Below are positions 49,601 through 62,339 of a stretch of 64,000 nt of DNA, one piece after another. Every line of letters begins with the position of its first letter. Position 1 is the stretch's first letter. The notes beneath the pieces are model-generated. The model searched no databases, was not told where the DNA came from, and was given only the letters and a program-made list of their open reading frames with translations. Source of the DNA: Seriola aureovittata (lineage: Eukaryota > Chordata > Actinopteri > Carangiformes > Carangidae); assembly GCF_021018895.1 (NCBI RefSeq), contig NC_079380.1:310001-374000 (forward strand). The letters run 5' to 3'. The translations under genes were made by a program, and so were the position numbers.

Positions 49601-52600
49601 AAAAAGCACACAAGTACAAAAATGACAAAATTGATTATTTACCATGAAAGGTTAAAAAATGTTTTTCATCTTCAATCCTTTACCATCCTGCAGAAATGAT
49701 TTTTGTTACATTTTGAGAATATTAAGCTGTAAGAGAAAAAGTAGTCAGTGTTTCCAATTTCTTGTTTGGTACTCGAATGTATGAAAAAGAAATGCTTCAG
49801 GAGCTCATGGGATATGGGTACAGCCAATATCCACAGTTGGATCCACCCCTTCCTACCCGACCCTTGTCCTACATACTTTTGTAAGTCCAAAAATCAGTCT
49901 AATTATAATAAAGACTTGTCAGCAGTAGGAGAAGATGAATTGTTACGCAATTCTATAAAGATTGATTATGCCACTGCAGTGTAGTGGGGATCGCGCAATA
50001 ATTAAATAAGCTCTTTTTAGGGCCTCTGGTTTGTGTGTAGGGAATGTGTGTAAGAATGTGTTTGTCTGTATAAAAGACTTTTATGTGTAAGACAGGAAGC
50101 ATGCAGTGAGTCTGAGCTAAGCCATGCCCATGTGAGTAGGCAGACATCTGAGCTAACCCATAGTGCAACTTTACTTGAAACCCAACTGATGACCAAACAT
50201 ATCAGGACAAGATGCAGAGTAGCGGCTCTGCCCACTGTCACTCCCTGAAAATGCAACCGCTTCTTTTCTCCATCCCATGACAACACATTTCCCCCCTCTC
50301 TCCACCCTTTCCTCCTCTTCCTCTTTTCCCATTTCCTCCTTCAGTTATTTTGAGGAAGAAGCTTCTTTTTGCATCCCTTGTTCTTGTGTTTTTCTATCCT
50401 ATTTTTTCAAGATGAATTCTAAATGCATGCGTGGGAAACTTTAAAATGAAGAGTCTGACTTAATTGTGAATGACATGTGAAGGGAAGCCTCTCGTCCGTT
50501 GAAAAAAAAAAAAAGTTCTTCCTTTCTTCCTTTCTTTGTCAGGTTAGAAGAGACATTGTGGGACATGAACTATTTTTTTGTCTTTAAACTTTTTTCCCCT
50601 GATCAATTCACTTTATTAAAAGTCCTGTTCTTATAATATATTGCGAGCAGAGTGGAGTTAAAACAGCAATAAAGAAGCCAGATTACTGAGCAGAAGATGG
50701 ACTTTTTCTATAGTATAGTTTATACACACTTTTCACAGAGCAGCAGTTTAAGACATGATCACTATCTGGAGGCAGAATGAGTTCAGTTTCATAAGTCCAG
50801 TCATGGTTTTCCAGAAGCCTCCAGAAACATTTTGGGAAATCATTGTTTCATGTAACCGTTTCAGAACATATCCTCCAGAAATATTTGAGGTCATTTCTCT
50901 GTACTTTAAGAACTTTTTACTGAATCACAAACTTTTCTTTCTTTTATCAGGCACGTTGAGTCAGCCTCTCTGTTGAGGTCTGTTCAATTTGCTCATCATT
51001 TTTATTTTTTATTTTATTTTCCTAATGCTGCACTTTTTCATAATCAGAAAAATATATCATTCCATAAATCCAGATGCAACTACTGTCTTTGGATTTTGTC
51101 ACTCTGGGTGGGGTCATATCACTGTTGTTTGATGGTCCCACGACAGGGATAAATTATTGATATACTGTATGTCCACTGGAAAGAGGCAGAGAAAAAAAGA
51201 GGGATGACCAGCAGAAAGATGAGAGGCTTCCCTCCATTAATGAATGGGGATTATGCTATAAAAAAAACCTGATGCTGGATATAATTTTATTGTCACTAAA
51301 CTGGAGAGAGAAAAAAAAAGACAATAAAGAACTGTATAATATATATTTCAATGGAATGTTTATTATTTACCTTTTCTATTTTTGAAAAATGTAAAAGAAC
51401 AAAAAAGTTGAAACTGTAATAATCCAACAGCATTTGTGAAATAGAGACTTATAAAAAACAGCTCTGTTGTTAAAATGTTTTAAAGTTTGACTGTGAATGC
51501 TGATTTACCTGAGCAACTCTCCTCCTTTACTGATAGAATAAATAAAAAGCAGATGAAAAATAAAAAACACACACAAATACTGGGAAAAAGCAAACAAATT
51601 CAATTTAAAGAGAAAACCTCAAAAACTTAATAAAAAACATTAAAAGTTTATGCCAAAATGTTCCATCTGTGTCCTGTGGCTTTTTTTTCCTAAAAATCAT
51701 CTTTTCCTTCACCCTCATTGAAAAAGCCAGAATCTATGAAGTTTGTTTCAAAAGCTGAACTGCTGGACACTAGATGTCTCCTACTTCACTGAAAAGTCCA
51801 ACCTGAGTTTATGTGCGTTAGAGGCTTCAAGTGTCAACACACGTGAACCATTATGGGTTCCATGTAGTTCCCATGTCATAAATCTGGCTGGTATATCCAG
51901 CTGCTTTTAACAGTGAAATTAACATCCAGGCAAGAGAGCAATGAGGACATAGATTACTGGTTGGAGGTTATTTTTGCATAACCGATACAATATGAATGCA
52001 AAGAAAATGAACTAAATTGTTCTATAAACAAACTGTGATATGATCCTGCAATTATGGTAACTTTTTAACTGTCATTGAAAAGAGACTAATACTAATACAT
52101 ACAAATAATTTTAATTTGTGATCTATTCTTACATTAATTGGGCTCAATTTCAATACCAGGGGTGGAAGTAGCAAATTCCATTTATTCTCGTTGCTAAAGT
52201 ATAGTTTTTTTTTGTGAACTTGTACTTATTGGAATATTTTTAACAATCAAACAAACTACTTAGATCAGACTATGGAGAACATGGTGCTTGAGACACAGAG
52301 TGACATTCAGACAGGTGTGTGCAACTATGTGCAGCATCAACAACTACTGCATTGCCAAGCAACATAGCATTTTGTCTGTGTTTGTCAGCTGCAGCCGTGG
52401 AGTTTATGTTGTTTATACATCCCTGCTTTTCCTGCTACTTTATTCTGCTGTTAATTCTATAAGAACCATCAGCTGTCTGATTTATGGAACTTCATATTGC
52501 TACATAAAGTCTATGGACATGTTTGTGTAATGTAATACAGCTAAACAGCTCCACATACTATCCTCCACAATAATCACAGTTATGTACAACTCTCTACAGA

Positions 52601-52720
52601 AATTAATAGCATTAAAATTGCAGACATGTTGTGTTTTGTTCATTGTTTTCTGATGAATCAACAGAATCTCTTGTCCAGTTCAGGTCAGATAAATTTTATT
52701 TTATCAACCTGGCCACTGAA
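46660..52720. other. non-coding region
   Basis: AT-rich with no gene. 50290-50345 is pyrimidine-rich. 51323-51328 is an AATAAA. 52155-52260 (CAGGGGTGGAAGTAGC...TACTTATTGG) resembles the TACTT-type fish repeat. Confidence 0.55.
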
Positions 52721-52725
52721 CATTC

Positions 52726-52876
52726 CTGTTGTACCAGTTGCGTTTTTTTCTAATCTTGTTATCGTACTTAAACAGACAGTCTCAGGTGAAACAACAAACC
52801 ACTACTGACACCTTACTACCTACCTACTATTAGGTAGACAAACAAATTACAGGTGTCAGTTATTTTGACTACTTCT
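52726..52876. repeat. direct repeat, copy A
   Basis: Matches 54874-55072: both contain TCTAATCTTGTT, CAGACAGTCTCAGGTGAAAC, AACAAACCACTACTGACACC and CAGGTGTCAGTTATTTTGAC in the same order. Copy A lacks about 45 bp present in copy B. Confidence 0.85.
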
Positions 52877-53129
52877 ATTTAACATATCATCTTAACATAT
52901 GCATTTAGCCTTAACATGCTTGATGAGCTTAAAACATAGACTTCTTATTTTCTCTAGGTCTGTATAAAATATTGACCTAAACATCAATGCAAAGAGAGTA
53001 TACATTTCTTATAACTCGTTTGTCTTTTTTTTGTTTGTTTTTTTTTCAACAAAGTCTTTACATTTTGTTTTACAAACATCACTTTTTTTTTTTAATTATT
53101 TTTTTTACTTTAAATCATCAGTTCCTTAA

Positions 53130-54870
53130 TCATCTTTCAGGTTTCTTAATAGTTCTTGTGGACCTTCTAACCACAGGTTCACCTGAAGTATGTGAGTTGG
53201 TGTGGCAGTCTGTGCGAGGTGAAGGAATCGACTCAGACTCACTGAGGGCTTCACTTCAACAGTCTCTTGGGTCTTTAGAAGTGCTCCTACTGCGTCTGAA
53301 TATCTGTCCTTCTTCTGTCCTCAGTGAATGACCATGGAGCCACTTCTTGAAGAACAGTAGCTTTTGTCTTCCATCCATCAGGATTTTCAGTCCTGACAGT
53401 GTCGTTGCTTGACAGTGGAGGAAGCTGCTTGGCTGTTTTGTCATAGAATTACTTCTATTTCATCTAAGCTGTCATAGCTTTTGTTCCAGCTTTGGATGTT
53501 TCTTCTGCTGTGCGTGGCTCGGCAGTGTGGTACGCAGCTTTCTATTCATTAGCAGCTCAGCTCAGCTAAAGCTAGGTAGGGATCAGAGTTACCGTCAGCA
53601 GCTTTCTTCCGGAGTTGCTTGAAGTTGTACTGTCCTGCAAATTCTTGCCACTCTCTGCTGTTGAAACATGGTCCATTGTCATTCACGTCTGTGTTTGGTA
53701 TGCCATGTCTTGCAATGATGGATTTAACATGAGTTATAACACATGCTGATGATGTGTTTGACAACAGTGCCATCTCAGGGAAGTTTGAGTAGTAGTCGAT
53801 GACCACTAGATAGTCTTTACCTTTGAGATGAAACAAGTCCATTCCTACCTTATGCCACGGTGCCGCTGGCACATCTGTTAACATCATAGGCTCTTTGGTT
53901 TGCTTGTTTCTGTGTTTCTGGCATGTTTCAAATGTGCTCTCAATGTCTCTGTTGTTGCCAGGCCAGAAAACTGTGTCTCTCGCCCTTCTTTTGCACTTCT
54001 CAACACCGAGATGACCTTCATGGATCCTGTGTAGTATGTCCTGTCTCAGGTTTTGTGGAATGACGATTCTGTTTTGTCTCAACAACAGTCCATTAACAAT
54101 GATCAGCTCACCTCTAATGTGGTTGAACTGTGGACATGAGCCTACAGGCCATCCTTTTTTCATGTTCAGAATCACATCTTGCAGCTCTGTGTCTTTTGCT
54201 GTTTCTTCAGCTATTTGTCTGGACTTTGTGTCTGATACAGGAAGTGCAGCAGACACCATGTTCACATGGTTTTGAACATCCTCTTCAGTTGTGCTCACAC
54301 CGTCCCCTGCAGGTGCTTGTGAGAGCGCGTCAGCGAGTATCAGGTGCTTTCTCAGAGTGTATATGAGCTCAAAGTTGTATCTCTGCATTTTCATTAGCAG
54401 TCGCTGAATCCTTGGCAACATGTTATTCAGATTTGACGATGGTCAGTCTCTACTGTGAAAGAGGGTAAGCCATACTTGTAGCTGTGGAACCTCTCTAGGC
54501 CAAACACTAACCCATGGCATTCTTTTTCTATTTGAGCATATTGACACTCAGTCTCTGTCATGGACCTGGATGCATAGGCCACTGGTTTCCAATGCTTCCC
54601 TTCAGCCTGTAGCAGTACTGCACCAATTCTGTCCTTTGGAGCATCCGTTGACACTTTGATCTTCTTTGTTGGGTAGAAGAACGTTAACACAGGTGCTGTT
54701 GTTAGTATCTTTTTTGAGCTTTTGCCACTCTTGGTCATGTTTGATTGTCCACTTAAAGTCACACTCTTTATGCAGGAGTTCACGAATACAGGATGTTTTT
54801 GCAGAACGGTTGGGAATAAATTTACCTATAAAGCTGACCATCTCCATGATGCGTAACACACCTGTCTTGT
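53130..54870 (-). pseudogene. Ty3/gypsy retrotransposon pol relic (RNase H and integrase)
   Basis: Read on the - strand from 54859: the end of the reverse-transcriptase region (FIGKF, DFKWT...EWQKLKK), then RNase H (STDAPKDRIGAVLLQ, PVAYASRSMTETE, QIEKECHGLVFG, TVETDH), a linker (PRIQRLLMKMQRYNFEL), the integrase zinc-finger region (HEGHLGVEKCKRRA...TCQKHRNKQTKEP), and the integrase core with GMDLF and DNGPCF. The part with the last catalytic Glu is deleted near 53620. The C-terminal LRTEEGQIFRRSRS segment follows at 53256-53350. Frameshifts occur near 54710 and between RNase H and the linker near 54425; gag, protease and most of the reverse transcriptase are absent. Clearly inactive. The domain order is that of Ty3/gypsy elements. 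Confidence 0.93.
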
Positions 54871-54873
54871 GAC

Positions 54874-55072
54874 CTGCTGTACCTGTTGCATTTTTTTCTA
54901 ATCTTGTTTTCCTACATAAACAGACAGTCTCAGGTGAAACAACAAACCACTACTGACACCTTGAGGAAAGTGCAATATCACCTAATCATCACATCCCTGT
55001 TTCTTTGAGGTAAAATACTATTAGGTAGACAAACTAATTACAGGTGTCAGTTATTTTGACTACTTCTGACAC
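54874..55072. repeat. direct repeat, copy B
   Basis: Starts within a few bases of the truncated gypsy pol. Copy A lies on the other side. A piece is repeated again at 55067-55111 (CTGACACCTTG...GCAATATCACCTA.TCATCACAT). Confidence 0.85.
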
Positions 55073-55374
55073 CTTGTGGTAGGAAATTGCAATATCACCT
55101 ATTCATCACATGTATTAGATTGCATCTTTTGCTAGGTGTTCCTAATAAACTGACAACTGAGTGTATATGTACATTCATCAGTTGTTTCCACAGGATGCAA
55201 TGACCCTGACTGGAATTAATCGGTTGCTTTCAGTGTGGTTGTCACCTGGGAACAACATAGAGCAATGAAATACCAACATACACCTGTAGCATAAAAATGT
55301 TTTTTGATTTAATAATTTTATCATATTTTATTGCTATCACCATATTTTTACCCCTCCCCTTCCCCTTTTAAAAA

Positions 55375-55545
55375 TGTAACATAGTAACATTTACTCGGAG
55401 TGCATTTGACTGTACTTTTTACTTGTACCTGATTACATTTTTACACAAGTAATTTTACTTGTACACACACAAGTAAAATTTCTTTTAAGTAACGGTACTT
55501 GTACTTCAGTACAATTTTCCAGTACTCTATCCATGTCAAATACTG
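55375..55545. mobile_element. TACTT-type fish interspersed repeat
   Basis: Dense ACTTGTAC/AGTAA motifs (GTACTTTTTACTTGTACC, TTAAGTAACGGTACTTGTAC, CCAGTACTCTATCCA), the style of a very common percomorph repeat. Related sequence at 27.2, 27.5, 29.8 and 52.2 kb. Confidence 0.55.
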
Positions 55546-55834
55546 TCTACTTAATAAGAGAGAAAAAAGAAAAAAATGAGAAACGTTTTTCTCTCTTTTT
55601 ACTCTAAGGTGCTTAAAGATAAAAGCATTCTTTACATCACCCAGGGCAGAGTTATAGAGTTCTTACAAAGTAGCAGAACAGGCATTGTACTCTGAACTTG
55701 ATTGGAGCGATGGAACACCATCATGTCACCATTAAGAGAAATTAAAAGGTGGATGTCTGACAACTTTTGTTCAGCTCAATGAGACCAAATCTGCACTTTG
55801 TAAGTTTTTAAAAGTGTTGTATAAATAAAGTTAT

Positions 55835-55945
55835 TACGTCCCTGCAATGCAATAACATTGAAGGCATATATCATTATTATGTCCCTGCAATGCAATAGCA
55901 TTGAAGGCATATATTATTATTCTGCAAATTTATTATGTGCCTGCA
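55835..55945. repeat. three-copy tandem repeat, about 50 bp unit
   Basis: TTA(C/T)GT(C/G)CCTGCAATG(C/G)AATA followed by an ATTGAAGGCATATAT.ATTATT part, repeated from 55835, 55878 and 55933, the last copy diverged. Confidence 0.85.
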
Positions 55946-56269
55946 ATGGAATAGCTGAGGCATTCACACAGCCTCCTGTACGCTATTTGGCCTCTAACTC
56001 CTCCTACAGTTTCAGGGCTACACAAACCGATCAACCATCAAAACGTTTGGCTTTTTTGGTATATAATCGGATGTATTCAACTTTTTGATATTATTTATAA
56101 TTTTTGAAATATTAAGCTTTTTATTAAATTTTTTATCATTCAAATGAATGGGGAACACCTTCAAATCCTTGAAAACTTCAGCCTCTTTAAACTTTAACTA
56201 CTTCAGCATGCTTTCAGCTACAGATTTCATTCAACTGTTAAACTGTACACAAGTATTTCAGCTATTAAG

Positions 56270-57510
56270 CTTATTCAACTTTTTGATATCTTCAATAGTT
56301 TTTGAATTATCACAATTTTAGTTTTATGTTTTTTTCTGATCATTTTTGAGTTTATAATTGGTGTGTATTGCATGGAATTTGGAGTGGATCACAGCATCGC
56401 AAGAGTGGGAGAAGCTCTAGAACTCCTCTGAAAAAATTCTGTTTAACTCATCCTCATGGTCACATATTTCAATCTTCACACGTTATGACTTCCTCAATAG
56501 CGGAAAAATTTGTCCTGTTTCATAGAACGTGCCTACCTCAGCACAGAGACTTACAGAATTTGAACATGAGCCTTAAAATGATGGGAGTATCCTCCACCGC
56601 TCCCATTGACTGCAATACAAATTCAGGAGCTGATTTTCCCAAAAATGCAGAGGTGACATTATTTTGTAACTCTGTGTCCACATTTTTGGCTTGAGAAACA
56701 CCAAAACCAAATATGCTGTGCATGAAGGTCTTGTGCCGGTCATGGTCTGCTCATGCACAGGCATTCACACTATTATTATTCAAATCTTTATATTTTATTA
56801 GTGTTAATGCTTAGGCATTCACAATATTGTTCTTCAAATCTTTATATTTTATTCTTACTTCCTCCAGCTTTCCACAGTCTCCAGCTACTCCTTCATACTT
56901 TTTCATACAGAAACCATTCAATTAACAATATATTTTTGAATTATCACAGTTTTAGTTTCATGCTTTTTTCAGATGCTTTTTGAGTTTATAATGAGTGTGT
57001 ATTGCACGGATTGTTCAGGGCTAGAGTGGATGACATCATCGCTAGAGTGGGAGAAGCTCTAAAATTTGTCTGAAAAAAATCTGTGTAACTCGTCTGTACA
57101 GCCACATATTTAGATCTTGACACATCATTTCTTCCTCATTAGTATAGAACTTTGTTTCATATAAAGTCACTACCTGGCACAAAAACTAACAGAATTTAAA
57201 CTGTCAGCCTCAAACTGATGGGAGTACCCTCCAACTGTCCCATAGACTGCAATACAAATTCAGGAGCTGATTTGTGGAGAAAACCAGAACTGACCCTTTT
57301 TTGTAACTTGCTGCTATTTCTACATTTTTGGCTCCAGAAACATCAAAACCACATTGAAGTGTTCAGGAGAGTCTTGTGGCACCTGACCATGTGATAATTT
57401 TGCTGATATTATGTACCATTTTGTATTCAATATCAGGAGTCTGAGAGATTCGCTGACCCCTTCTTTCCATAGATTTGTATGAGCTCTGTGTCTTCAAAAG
57501 CCAGATCTCT
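56270..57510 (+). mobile_element. two tandem copies of an interspersed repeat
   Basis: Copy 2 (about 56270-56760) and copy 3 (about 56925-57510) share GAATTATCACA.TTTTAGTTT, TTTTTGAGTTTATAAT, GTGGGAGAAGCTCTA, CACATATTT and GACTGCAATACAAATTCAGG in order. Between them GGCATTCACA.TATT...TTCAAATCTTTATATTTTATT occurs twice (56761 and 56813). The - strand copy at 190-560 belongs to the same family. The open frame of about 108 codons in copy 2 is not supported as a gene. Confidence 0.8.
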
Positions 57511-57515
57511 CTCTT

Positions 57516-57568
<53 letters not shown>

Positions 57569-57714
57569 CACAAACCGGAGACACACACACACGCACACAC
57601 AATAATGAATAGTTTTAGTTTCATCCTTTTATTAGATCATTTTTGAGTTTATAATGGGTGTGCGAGAGGATTGACCCCTTTCGCTCAAACACACAGATTC
57701 AGACACATGCACAT

Positions 57715-57762
<48 letters not shown>

Positions 57763-57800
57763 GCACACATACACACAGGCACACACACACATACTACTAA
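57516..57800. repeat. two CA microsatellites in repeat context
   Basis: (CA)n at 57516-57564 and 57708-57758 with CA-rich flanks. Between them 57601-57665 is a third fragment of the repeat family (TTTTTGAGTTTATAATGGGT). Confidence 0.95.
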
Positions 57801-58194
57801 TGCAGTATTTGGGGAGAAATGGACAAAGCTGATTCTTATTAGCTAATTAGACTCATTAATCCTTACTATTATTACTCTCAGGTATGAGAGCATATATAAG
57901 ACAAATCAGCACTGTGTATGTGATTGTCTTCATGTCTTTCTATGATTGTGATTGTTAAGAACGCTTTTTTGTACACATATATGTACACAAATGTATTGAC
58001 ATACACACAAACTATCTCCACCTTTGTTATTTATGCTTTTTTCTTATCGATAGACAAGTGCTTTAAGGTGTTTTTTTTCAACGGCTGTCCTCTTGCACTC
58101 TTCCTCAGAAGAGTCACGTGATGTTGCTGTGACATGTCTTATCAGCTGTTGTTTATACAGGTGTGGTTGTCCTGTCAGGTTTGACAGTATAGGC

Positions 58195-58335
58195 CAAGGT
58201 CATTCGATCAGAGAGCAACAAGCACCACCATTGTATTGGGGAGGCCATTGAGATCCGAAAAAGGGCCCAAAGAACAGTGAACTGTGACGAGGGGGCATAA
58301 TTGTTGTCTTACCCCTGGGATGCTGTTGGCGGGTC
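58195..58335 (+). pseudogene. Penelope-like element endonuclease remnant
   Basis: One + strand frame reads AKVI..ESNK and then EAIEIRKRAQRTVNCDEGA, stop, LLSYPWDAV. This matches the C-terminal end of GIY-YIG endonuclease domains of Penelope-like retroelements, whose usual sequence has an EAI.IRK, NRDEG and LS..WD pattern. It contains a stop codon and the rest of the element is not recognisable. Confidence 0.65.
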
Positions 58336-58339
58336 CTGA

Positions 58340-61300
58340 CAACTTCTAAGGGCTGTTTGAAGGTTAAGCTTATGCACTTCCCAACACCTCACACAAACAT
58401 ACACTGAACTGTCAGACCTATGATCAAGGTGGTACTTCGTTTAGGCATCATTTCCTCGTGACCATTTGTCTTGTCACCGGGTAAGCGGCTAATGATAGGT
58501 AGTACACTACAACTTGTGAGACATTCCGTCGTTCACTTTATTACACGCTTTGGGGATAAAACTATGTGAAGGAGTAGAGGAGACAGAGCCAGACTTGGAT
58601 AATAAACACACGCAGGGGCGGAGCCAGACATTGTAAACATTTGGGGCTTAGCTCCAACTTAAGTCAATATTCAGGGGACGTGCTCCCCCAGTGAATTTTT
58701 CCCCCATTCACAGCAGCAACATGCACTATTTACTGTATCAAGCCATTTGTACATCATTTTGGAAAAACATCATAGTTCATCCAGAGTCTGCATCATATTT
58801 TGAATCTTATTGTTCTCTGTCTCCATCATTCTGAAACAGATTTTGACAATTACGAATTTTCACTACTGCCACACAAAAAGAGGCAAAAAATGATCTGATG
58901 TTACTATTTGAATTTACATGACATAGGTGGGGAATGAATTTGGCATAAACAGCATCACTAATCTTGACACTTATTTTTGTTACACTATGCTGGAGTAGAG
59001 CTCATAGATTTAATGTTTAGATAACAAATCTACATTTAAATCCAGACCATCATAATATGTGCTGCTTTAACTGAACAGACATGGATCCACAACAAGGCCA
59101 AGTAAATGTCTTTAGTATTCTGAACTGAATATTAGGCCAACAGAAGAATATTTACTCCAATGATATTAAATTTCTTTAACGAATAGCATCATAGGATAAA
59201 CAACATGGACATGCACTGTAATAATATCAGTATTTTATTTGATCTACTCCTGATCACTCTGTTCTCATTCCCTCCTCTTTTCTTCTTCTCTAACCCCCTC
59301 AGCTCCAACCATCTATCCCTGGGAAGTCAAGTCCAGTGTAATCCTAGATCACATCCTTTAACGTTTCAATCGTGTAATTACATTTTCATTTTCAAGTTAC
59401 ATGATCCTCTTAATAAAGTTCCCAATAGGCTTCTATAATGACTTTAATATTTATAATTTTAGCCTGTTATTTTCATATCCAATTCAAAATCTGGATGAGA
59501 CCTGTTAGGGGGTACACTACACAGCTACCGTAGATTACGGAGTTAGTGAGGTAATTTATTGGTTCAAAGTAATTTCAGCTATATAACTTCAGTAGCCTGA
59601 CTGATGAAAGCAAGCCTTTGACTTTTATAGAACATAGGCATGTTGATGTATAGACATTTGCAAGTCTATACATCCAGAGTCTGTTTTGCTCCTGTATTAG
59701 TTCATGATTTGCACTCAATAGCTCATAATGTGGTGGGTTCAATTAAAAAGATGTAATCAGCTGTAATGTAATTCCTGTATCCCACATTTTCATTTGTCAC
59801 TTCTGACATTTAATCAATGCTTAATTGGAATACACAACTGTTGATTTTTCACAAAGTCAGTGCCCCATGTGTTATTTATGGATTCTCTCTGATGTCTAGC
59901 TTTAGGACAGATAATATTGACTTAACTGTCCTTGGGTACATGAATAACATATGTGACATTTAAGCCTTTCATGTACTCAAAATTGCTTTCAAATTAATGA
60001 ACTGTATGTTTATGAACTTTGTGATTATTATTTATTAGTAACTTGCAATTTACCTTCACTTACAGCTGCAGTTTGTTGATTTTTGCTGCTGCTTGTGGAC
60101 TTCATACTGGTTTACTCTGTGTAAATTTGTCTTTTCATAAAACAGCATGTTGTAATCTGATTCCATCTTGCATCTATGGGAAGGGCTGGTATGGGGAATA
60201 TAGCAGGAAATTAACAAACGTCGTTCAGGAACCACCGCCAGAACAGTAATGGCCGTCCGGCATGTGTGGCATGCTTCAGGCCGGGTTGTCAGATGAAAAT
60301 GAAATGGGGTGTGCAGGAAAAAAACAGAGGTGCGCACATCTGTCTGCTGTGCAGAGACTGTGCGCATATGGACATTGGGCTGAAAGGCACTAACTTTGCT
60401 TTAAATAAGGAAGACAAAAAGCAGGAAGGCCGCAGTGAGCCCATGCCTGACTCTGAGAACAGTCCGCGGTCTGAAACTTCCACCAGGCTTTATATGCTGT
60501 CTGGATGAGGAAATCACCTGCCCAGTATCGGAGGTATGTCCGACAGAGTAGGAGGCTTTGAATTTACTTTCTAAATGTGGTTCAAGGAAATGTTAATTTC
60601 TTGATGCTTCATCTGAACAGTGTGGCATTTACTGGCCTGGATGTAAAATAGGTAAACACAAATATTTGCATATCAAAAATTGAATATCAGTAAAAGGGAA
60701 ACCATGATTGTAGTTTATATTCTAAGCATACATTCATAGTAATTATTGTAAAAGTGTGGTGTTATTTTTGTGATCATTGTTAATGTGTGTTATTATGGTA
60801 TAATCATTTCGGGGCTGCATTTACTTTTTCATCCCTGAGCATAGTGCAGTACTGGTATTTTACAGCAGGTCTGGGCTGGACAAGTGACAGGTGTGTTTAC
60901 AGTGTCTTTGCTCTGAAAGACGTTACAGCAGGAAAGGGCTGAAAATTAGTGGGTTCACCAGGGTGTTGTGTTCATGTCAATGCAGAGCTGAGCTGGAGCC
61001 GCGACTACTGCAGAGTCATTTGACCCGGGTGTGAATGCCGATTGCACCCTTTTCCATTGTTGACAAATGTCCGATGTTAGCGGGTCTTAGCAGGTTTTTT
61101 GACCAGTGGAAAAGGGGCTTGACATTAGACACACAGCCCCGCTCGCTAACCAGAGCTGCTCTACTCTGTGACCAGCTGTGTACACAGTAGCCTTCAGTGT
61201 GATAGGCTATTACTTGTGATGTGTAACCAATCAGATGATGCTGTGGGCAGAACTCTGCTCCAGACTAGGTGACTACAGAGAGGGACATCTGCATCAGAGC

Positions 61301-61585
61301 CAAAGTAGCACATTTTAGAATTAATTCATTTACGATCCCTAGCAAGCAGAGTCTGCAGCAAAGAGACAGCTTCAGCCGGTGCTACTTGTTGACTGCCATG
61401 ATGCATTTTGCCTCCCCCTGTATCTTTACTCCTTCTTTTATGTTTATTGGTGGTTGGTGTACCACGTAGAGGTAGCAAATTTTGGTTTAAATGTGGTGCC
61501 TTCCGGATACATCTTTACTCAAGCGCACACACACACAAACATACATGCTCATACTCATATACCCTCATGCTCATACAAATATTCT
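58340..61585. other. non-coding region
   Basis: No recognised gene. 58612-58700 begins AGGGGCGGAGCCAGACATTG, the style of a fish repeat end. 59644-59673 is a hairpin (GATGTATAGAC, 8-base loop, GTCTATACATC). 60180-60530 and 60980-61190 are GC-richer and hold short open frames (81 codons at 60266-60508) without any known domain. Confidence 0.5.
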
Positions 61586-61590
61586 CACAT

Positions 61591-62142
61591 TGTTAGAAAG
61601 TGCCAGTTTGTTTCCTCCTCTCCACTAGGAGGAGGCACCCAGTGGTGGCTCAGGATGGTGGTACCTCCAACCTTATAAATAGAGGCCTGAGGATCACTTC
61701 CTCCTCTTTGTTCCCAAACACCTTTGTTTGTCAGGTGTTTGCAGGTGTTTGCCATGTGTCTTTTGACTTGACCTTCAATGTAAGTAGTTATTTCATATTC
61801 CTTTGAATTATGGTGTGTCTGAAATTAAGGTTATGGATAATTTGTTATGTTTGATCTTATTTGTTAAATAATAGTAAGGATTATGAGTTTGATTAATCAT
61901 TATTGTGATATTCTTGTTTCCTTTTTATCCAGACACATTTAATATAATCTAAAAGTGGATTTATGATTGGTAAGCAAAATATTGTAATTTGCTCTTCTTT
62001 TTGTTTTAGAACCATGGCAATCACCTCACAAGCATCCCCTTATCACCATTTAACAATGAGAGATAAATAAAGCAATTGTATCCTGAATAATCCTGATTCC
62101 TGTTGGTTTGTGGCTCCAGTCAGAACATTTTGATTTACTACA
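61591..62142 (+). mobile_element. solo-LTR-like element with 5 bp target duplication
   Basis: 552 bp starting TGTTAG and ending CTACA (TG...CA ends), flanked on both sides by CACAT (61586-61590 and 62143-62147), a 5 bp target-site duplication. It has a TATA box (TATAAATA, 61674-61681) about 84 bp in and a poly(A) signal AATAAA at 62066-62071, as expected for U3-R-U5 of an LTR retrotransposon on the + strand. No internal region or second LTR is visible, so it is a solo LTR. The family is not identified. Confidence 0.8.
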
Positions 62143-62247
62143 CACATTATGCATGCATATCTATGTATGTATTTATGAATATATATAACATATACATGGA
62201 TTTATATACATGCATAACTTTATGTATGTATATGCATGGTAGTATGC

Positions 62248-62300
<53 letters not shown>

Positions 62301-62335
62301 CTTTCTTTATCCCCTAGGGGAAGTTCATGTGTCCA
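62248..62335. repeat. GATA array with retroposon-like flank
   Basis: About 13 GATA units (to 62300) followed by CTTTCTTTATCCCCTAGGGG. This junction resembles the tail of a common teleost retroposon (usually TTTATTGATCCCC...GGGAAATTC). The array is certain, the retroposon origin only likely. Confidence 0.7.
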
Positions 62336-62339
62336 TTAG

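Noticed and set aside
60266..60508. 81-codon open frame with CRDC motif
   Set aside because: Cys pattern is too short for a zinc finger call and nothing around it supports a gene.
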